Shown in pieces: positions 61,044 through 64,000 of a stretch of DNA of 64,000 nucleotides (its first letter is position 1; the number at the start of each line of letters is the position of its first letter). The position numbers were made by a program, and so were the translations under genes. The notes under the pieces were generated by a model. It was not told the origin of the DNA, made no database searches, and saw nothing but the letters and a program-made list of their open reading frames with translations. Location of the stretch: contig NZ_VMYE01000002.1 of the NCBI RefSeq assembly GCF_007655255.1, positions 247,472 to 311,471 of the forward strand. Direction: 5' to 3'. Source of the stretch: Extensimonas perlucida (GTDB taxonomy: Bacteria; Pseudomonadota; Gammaproteobacteria; Burkholderiales; Burkholderiaceae_C).

Positions 61044-61880
61044 ATGAAACCCCATACCTCCACCGTCACCGGCTGCGGTCACGCCGCCTGCGCCTGCACG
61101 GGCGAGCCGACCGCCCCTGCCCGCATCAACGGCGTGGCCTTGCACCGCGCCGATGAGCGCCCCTCGGCCGACGCCCTGCGTGAACGTGCCTACGCAGAGC
61201 TGCTGCGTCAGGAAGCCGTGCGCGCGGGCCTGTTGCCGGCCTTCGACACAGCGCTCGCGCCCGAACTCGGTGCCGCCGAGCGCGCCGTCATCGAGGCCAT
61301 GGTGGAGCGTGCCGTGGCATCGCCCCAGCCTACGCCCCAGGAAGTGCAGCGCTACTACGAGGCCAACCCCCAGCAGTTCATGCAGGGGCAGGCCGTGCAC
61401 CTGCGGCACATCCTTTTTGCGGTGACGCCGGGCGTCAACGTGCATGCGCTCACCGTGCGGGCCGAGCAGGCTTTGCTGGAGCTGCTGGGCAAGGATGCGC
61501 CTGCGCAGCGTTTTGCCGAACTCGCGGCGGAGCTCTCCAACTGCCCCTCGGGCGCGCAGGGTGGTGACCTCGGCTGGGTGGCGCCCGAAGACTGCGCGCC
61601 CGAACTCGCGAACGAGCTGTTCCAGCAAAAACACGCGCAATGGGGGCTGGGCGTACACCCGCGGCTCGTGCATACGCGCTATGGTTTTCATATCATCGAG
61701 GTGCTGGAGCGGCGCAAAGGCAAGCTGGCCAGTTTCGACCAGGTGCGCGAAAGCATCGCCGCGCAACTGGCGCTGCAGTCGCGCGCCCGGGCGCTGCACC
61801 AATACATGCTGCTCCTCGTGGGCCAGGCCGAGGTCGAGGGCATAGACCTGGGTGCAGCCCAGACGCCACTGGTGCAATAG
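61044..61880 (+). CDS. Parvulin-type peptidyl-prolyl isomerase of the nar operon
   Basis: The product is 278 residues with a PpiC/rotamase domain (about 115-225): 'VHLRHILFAVTPGVNVHAL', 'FAELAAELSNCPSGAQGGDLGWVAPEDCAPELANELF' and 'LVHTRYGFHIIEVLERR'. There is no signal peptide, so it should act in the cytoplasm. The N-terminus is rich in Cys and His ('GCGHAACACTG', Cys11, Cys16, Cys18) and could bind a metal. Family knowledge: a PpiC gene often closes narGHJI operons in Betaproteobacteria, suggesting a role in maturation of the reductase. It is 60 bp after narI. Confidence 0.88.
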   Translation: MKPHTSTVTGCGHAACACTGEPTAPARINGVALHRADERPSADALRERAYAELLRQEAVRAGLLPAFDTALAPELGAAERAVIEAMVERAVASPQPTPQEVQRYYEANPQQFMQGQAVHLRHILFAVTPGVNVHALTVRAEQALLELLGKDAPAQRFAELAAELSNCPSGAQGGDLGWVAPEDCAPELANELFQQKHAQWGLGVHPRLVHTRYGFHIIEVLERRKGKLASFDQVRESIAAQLALQSRARALHQYMLLLVGQAEVEGIDLGAAQTPLVQ

Positions 61881-61967
61881 CGGTCACTGCATCCCTGCGC
61901 GGCGGCGCCACTGCGGTGCGGAGCACAATCTCGCTCCGTACCATTTCTGCGCACCGCCTCTCTCACC

Positions 61968-64000
61968 ATGAAACGCGACACCCTCCCCCTCGAACCCCTG
62001 CCGCCGCAGCCCATCAGCCTCGACGTGCTGCGCGAAAAGTACCTCAAGCCCGGTGAAAGCGGCCTAGAAGCGCTGTACCAGCGCGTCGCGCGCGCTCTCG
62101 CCTCGGTCGAGGCGCCCGAGCTGCGCGCACGCTACGAAAAGCTCTTCCTCGCCAACCTGCACGCGGGCGCCATCGGTGCGGGGCGCATCATGAGCGCGGC
62201 GGGCACCGACATCCAGGCCACGCTCATCAACTGCTTCGTGCAGCCCGTGGGCGACTGCATCCAGGGCGTCGATGAAGACGGCTACCCCGGCATCTACGAG
62301 GCGCTGCGCGAAGCCGCCGAAACCATGCGCCGCGGCGGCGGCGTGGGCTACGACTTCTCGCGCATCCGCCCGCGCGGCGCCGAAGTGCGCGCCACCGCCT
62401 CGCTGGCCTCGGGGCCATGCAGCTACATGAACGTGTTCGACCAGTCCTGCTCCACGGTCGAGAGCGCCGGCGCGCGCCGCGGCGCGCAAATGGGCGTGCT
62501 GCGCATAGACCACCCCGACGTGCGCGAATTCATCACCGCCAAGCGCACGCCAGGACGCTGGAACAACTTCAACGTCTCGGTCGCCGTGACCGACGCCTTC
62601 ATGCAGGCCGTCGAGCAAGACCAGCCCTGGGAGCTCGTGCACCGCGCCCGCCCCAGCGCCGCGCTGATCGCCCAGGGCGCCTACCAGCGCGCCGACGGCC
62701 TGTGGGCCTACACGCGCCTGCCCGCGCGCACGCTGTGGGACAGCATCATGCAGTCCGCCTACGACTTCGCCGAGCCGGGCATCCTGTTCCTCGACCAGAT
62801 TCAGCGCGACAACAACCTGCGCTACTGCGAAACCATCGAAGCGACCAACCCCTGCGTCACGGCCGACACCTGGGTCATGACGGCCAGCGGGCCCGCGCAG
62901 GTGGCCGAGCTCGTGGGGCGGCCGTTCAGCGCGCTGGTCGATGGCCGCGCCTACCGCGTGCAGAGCCAGGGCTTTTTCAAGACCGGCACCAAGCCCGTGC
63001 TGCGCCTGCAAACGCGCGAGGGCTACGGCCTGCGGCTCACGGCCGACCACCGCGTGCGCCGCGTGGCGCGCAAAACCCGCTACAGCCTCGAAGTGGAGTG
63101 GACGCCCGCCGCGCAGCTCGCCCCCGGCGACGAAATCCTGCTGCACGACCACCGCGCCGCCGCCGGCTGGGAAGGCCCCGGCACCGAGGCCGAGGGCTAC
63201 CTGCTGGGCCTGCTGATCGGCGACGGCACGCTGCAAGAACGCAAAGCCGTGCTCTCGGTCTGGGCGCCCGAGCTGCGCGCCGTGGGCAATGGAGGCCCGG
63301 GCAGCGTGGCCTACGCCGCAAACGGCGCCGCGGGCATCATGCAGGCGGTCGAAAGCGCCATCGAAGCACTCACACACCGCGCCGATTTCGCCGGCTTTCA
63401 GCGCCCCATCCCGGCGCGCGGCGAAGCACGCTTGGCCAGCGCCGCGCTGTGCCGCCTGGCGCATCGCCTTGGCATGTCGCCGCGCCGCAAGACCATCACG
63501 CCCGCGATGGAGCGGCAATCCTCGGCCTTCGCCTGCGGCCTGCTGCGCGGCCTGTTCGACGCCGACGGCTCGGTGCAGGGCAACCAAGAAAAAGGCGTCA
63601 GCGTGCGCCTGGCGCAAAGCGATCTGCCGCTGCTGCAAGCCGTGCAGCGCATGCTGCTGCGCCTGGGCATCGCGTGCACGCTGTACCGCGAGCGCCGCCC
63701 CGCGGCCGTGCGCGCCTTGCCCGATGGGCGCGGCGGCCTGCAGCCCTACGCCACGCGCAGCCAGCACGAGCTACTCATCAGCGGCGACAACCTGCGCGTG
63801 TTTGCCGAGCGCATCGGCTTTGCCGACACCGACAAAGCCGCGCGCCTGCAAGCGGCCCTGGCAGCCTGTCGGACTTTGGGCGTCGAAAGCGAGAATGCGC
63901 CCCGGCGAGGCCAGTTTTTGCCGGATTCGCCGCCCCATAGCGGGACTATGGGGCAAGAAGACGGTAAAAAATGGGCCGCTGCGGCGCATTCGCAGCCGAC
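61968..64000 (+). CDS. nrdJ: Class II (adenosylcobalamin-dependent) ribonucleotide reductase with intein, partial
   Basis: 677 residues are visible and the frame is open at the window edge. The N-extein (1-295) is NrdJ-like: 'LREKYLKPGESGLEALYQRVARALA', 'NCFVQPVGDCI' with the first active-site cysteine, 'ETMRRGGGVGYDFSRIRPRG', 'GARRGAQMGVLRIDHPDV' and 'YCETIEATNPC'. The normal continuation (CGEQPL) is replaced at Cys296 by an intein. The enzyme makes deoxyribonucleotides without oxygen, which suits its place beside nitrate respiration. Near residue 633 the frame enters a family A repeat element. The C-extein is outside the window. Confidence 0.93.
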   Translation, partial: MKRDTLPLEPLPPQPISLDVLREKYLKPGESGLEALYQRVARALASVEAPELRARYEKLFLANLHAGAIGAGRIMSAAGTDIQATLINCFVQPVGDCIQGVDEDGYPGIYEALREAAETMRRGGGVGYDFSRIRPRGAEVRATASLASGPCSYMNVFDQSCSTVESAGARRGAQMGVLRIDHPDVREFITAKRTPGRWNNFNVSVAVTDAFMQAVEQDQPWELVHRARPSAALIAQGAYQRADGLWAYTRLPARTLWDSIMQSAYDFAEPGILFLDQIQRDNNLRYCETIEATNPCVTADTWVMTASGPAQVAELVGRPFSALVDGRAYRVQSQGFFKTGTKPVLRLQTREGYGLRLTADHRVRRVARKTRYSLEVEWTPAAQLAPGDEILLHDHRAAAGWEGPGTEAEGYLLGLLIGDGTLQERKAVLSVWAPELRAVGNGGPGSVAYAANGAAGIMQAVESAIEALTHRADFAGFQRPIPARGEARLASAALCRLAHRLGMSPRRKTITPAMERQSSAFACGLLRGLFDADGSVQGNQEKGVSVRLAQSDLPLLQAVQRMLLRLGIACTLYRERRPAAVRALPDGRGGLQPYATRSQHELLISGDNLRVFAERIGFADTDKAARLQAALAACRTLGVESENAPRRGQFLPDSPPHSGTMGQEDGKKWAAAAHSQP
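62853..64000 (+). other. LAGLIDADG-type intein in nrdJ, partial
   Basis: The insert begins at Cys296 (CVTADTWVMTASG), which fits intein block A, and replaces the residue after the conserved A-T-N-P. Block B is 'LRLTADHRV' with His361. Two LAGLIDADG-like homing-endonuclease motifs follow, 'YLLGLLIGDG' (from 411) and 'LLRGLFDADG' (from 525), with acidic residues kept. The C-terminal splice motif (block G, His-Asn before a Cys/Ser) has not been reached by the window end, at least 382 residues in. Confidence 0.88.
63863..64000 (+). repeat. Family A palindromic-end element, copy truncated by window end, inside the nrdJ intein
   Basis: The sequence from AGCCTGTCGGACTTTGGGCG onwards matches the cinA copy with five substitutions in about 137 bases; three of these cluster in the loop and flank of the inner hairpin, whose 9-bp arms are unchanged. 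It is read in the same frame as in cinA, giving a ~45-residue peptide with three differences. No CTAG precedes this copy, and its right end is outside the window. Confidence 0.85.

Noticed and set aside
62417..63940. A 507-codon plus-strand frame over the nrdJ intein
   Set aside because: It is a +1 shadow of the nrdJ/intein frame, Arg/Pro/Ala-rich without motifs.

Overview
The window is GC-rich, densely coded DNA from a betaproteobacterium. The best fit is a motile, denitrifying member of the Comamonadaceae (Acidovorax / Alicycliphilus / Diaphorobacter type). This rests on gene order (dusB-fis, pilGHIJ-chpA, yqgE-ruvX-pyrR-pyrB-pyrX, flgN-flgM-flgA beside flgBCDEFGH, narXL-narK1K2GHJI), on codon use, and on a short palindromic intergenic repeat I associate with that family. 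No species call is possible from the window alone.

Layout. 1-2.2 kb: a partial kinase-like gene and a membrane-anchored glutamate-synthase-like flavoprotein. 2.4-5.2 kb: a copper-type TonB receptor with a small DUF2946 protein. 5.2-10.5 kb: pgpA-cinA, a two-domain phosphotransferase/P-loop protein, a YqaA-type membrane protein and the dusB-fis operon. 10.6-15.7 kb: purH, a TsdA-like dihaem cytochrome c, hemL and thiD. 16-27.4 kb: rubredoxin, then the type IV pilus chemosensory system pilG-pilH-pilI-pilJ-chpA and a PilT/PilU ATPase. 27.5-32.2 kb: yqgE, ruvX, pyrR, pyrB, a catalytically degenerate dihydroorotase homologue (pyrX) and an acyltransferase, then tRNA-Met. 32.5-46 kb: flagellar genes flhB-flhA-flhF-flhG-like-fliA, flgN/flgM/flgA on the minus strand and flgB-flgH on the plus strand. 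The cluster stops abruptly at flgH against recX-recA. 47.8-61.9 kb: a MarR regulator and a complete respiratory nitrate reductase locus (narX, narL, narK1, narK2, narG, narH, narJ, narI, peptidyl-prolyl isomerase). 62-64 kb: the start of a class II (B12-dependent) ribonucleotide reductase interrupted by a LAGLIDADG intein; the gene runs off the window.

The genes fit one lifestyle: flagellar and twitching motility, nitrate respiration under low oxygen, an oxygen-independent ribonucleotide reductase beside it, and copper uptake, which denitrification would need. No gap between genes exceeds 300 bases.

The most unusual signal is a 161-bp palindromic-end element ('family A'). One copy is in the 5' part of cinA and another is inside the homing-endonuclease region of the nrdJ intein. 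Both are in the same reading frame without stops and give nearly the same ~45-residue peptide. The cinA copy sits in a CTAG of a second short repeat ('family B') with an apparent CTAG duplication, so element plus duplication adds 165 bases, exactly 55 codons. A 64-bp internally deleted relative lies upstream of dusB. This looks like a protein-tolerated mobile palindromic element, comparable in concept to Rickettsia palindromic elements.
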